A stretch of DNA of 6,469 nucleotides from Clostridiales bacterium (GTDB taxonomy: Bacteria > Bacillota > Clostridia > Christensenellales > Christensenellaceae). Every line of letters begins with the position of its first letter. The first letter of the stretch is position 1. The notes under the pieces are model-generated. The model did not search any database and was not told the DNA's origin. It saw only the letters and a program-made list of their open reading frames with translations. The stretch is from the NCBI GenBank assembly GCA_003343685.1, contig QAKS01000076.1, positions 1 through 6,469 of the forward strand. Direction: 5' to 3'. Shown here one piece after another: positions 5,929-6,469 of the stretch. The position numbers were made by a program, and so were the translations under genes.

Positions 5929-6469
5929 ATGCCACAGCCAAGTTTTCCCTTTGCGGCAGCAAGGGTGCGATCAAAGGAAAACAGCCTGCTCACGAAAGAA
6001 CAGCTGCTGCGCATGAACGAGGCGGAATCGCCGGAGGCGGCGATGGCTCTTCTTGCGGAATACGGCTATGAGACGGGCGACCTTGCGCCGGAGGAGTACG
6101 AAAAGTGCATCCAAAAGGAGCTGGACAAGGCCTGTGCTTTTGTGGAGGAGGTCACGCCGGACAAAGCGGCGACGGATATGTTCTTCCTGCGGTTCGATTA
6201 CCATAACCTGAAGGTCATTCTGAAAAGTGAATATCGGGGTGTGGGCGGTGCGGTCAGAAATCTCGTCAACCGCGGAACGATAGATCCGCGCGAGATGCTG
6301 GAAAACGTACACGAAAAGCGGTATTCCGCCTTCCCGAAGGAGATGAAGGAGGCGCTCGCCGACATAGACAGGCGCTTTTCCGTAAAGCCGGACGTGAGTT
6401 ATTTGAGCTTTGCGCTGGACAGAGCTTATGCGGCTCAGATTACGGCGATGGCGAAGAAGGCGAAAAACC
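5929..6469 (+). CDS. ntpC: V-type ATP synthase/ATPase subunit C (3' end beyond window)
   Basis: The frame is open from ATG 5929 to the window edge (180 codons plus one base), about half of the family's usual 330-350 residues. Subunit C is the socket that connects the K ring to the central rotor stalk (d-type subunit). The N-terminus (FPFAAARVRSKENSLLTKEQLLRM, residues 6-29) matches the family pattern of an aromatic start, a V-R-x-x-E core and a following L-L segment. ALLAEYGY (40-47) and FDYHNLKVILKSEY (89-102) are further hallmarks, the latter being the typical D-x-x-N-L-K helix. LDRAYAAQITAMA (163-175) matches the later conserved helix. GGAGG (5913-5917) lies inside the end of subunit E, 11 bases before the ATG, and the intergenic gap is one base, so translation is probably coupled. 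No frame disruption is visible. Confidence 0.93.
   Translation, partial: MPQPSFPFAAARVRSKENSLLTKEQLLRMNEAESPEAAMALLAEYGYETGDLAPEEYEKCIQKELDKACAFVEEVTPDKAATDMFFLRFDYHNLKVILKSEYRGVGGAVRNLVNRGTIDPREMLENVHEKRYSAFPKEMKEALADIDRRFSVKPDVSYLSFALDRAYAAQITAMAKKAKN

Overview
The window looks like ordinary chromosomal core DNA from an anaerobic Gram-positive bacterium, most likely a clostridial Firmicute. That placement is an inference from four things: strong AGGAGG-type ribosome binding sites, intrinsic terminators with U-tracts, a clostridial-style citrate synthase (HGGGNNST variant motif), and a bacterial V/A-type ATPase operon of the Enterococcus/Clostridium kind. I see no transposon, phage, CRISPR, tRNA or rRNA sequence.

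Layout. Positions 1-96 hold the tail and intrinsic terminator of a rightward gene that lies outside the window. It is followed by a second, oppositely oriented terminator (108-138) for a leftward citrate synthase gene (155-1519). An AT-rich divergent promoter region (1520-1727) separates citrate synthase from a rightward YhhN/TMEM86-family membrane protein gene (1728-2381), a predicted lysoplasmalogenase. A 184-bp gap (2382-2565) follows. It carries a 16-bp direct repeat of A-tracts, a good promoter and a folded leader. The V-type ATPase/synthase operon then runs to the right edge in the order stalk subunit G/H (NtpF-like), I (a-type membrane stator), K (rotor ring), E (stalk) and C (start only; cut by the window end). 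Subunits A, B and D would be expected just beyond the edge, as in the Enterococcus hirae ntpFIKECGABD order.

How the genes work together. The five operon products form the membrane sector and peripheral stalks of one rotary enzyme. I and K make the ion channel and ring, the G/H and E coiled coils make the stator stalk, and C links the ring to the central rotor. Subunit K has every residue position known to bind Na+ in E. hirae NtpK (L54, T57, Q58, Q109, E138 here), so the enzyme probably moves Na+. Citrate synthase (oxaloacetate plus acetyl-CoA to citrate, probably feeding glutamate synthesis in a partial TCA pathway) and the YhhN protein (ether-lipid turnover) have no obvious mechanistic tie to the ATPase.

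I did not find a convincing undescribed system. The most interesting points are regulatory: the phased A-tract direct repeat in front of the ATPase promoter, its nested leader hairpin, paired convergent terminators with near-duplicate hairpins, and an inverted CCCCAAAGG motif in the divergent promoter region.
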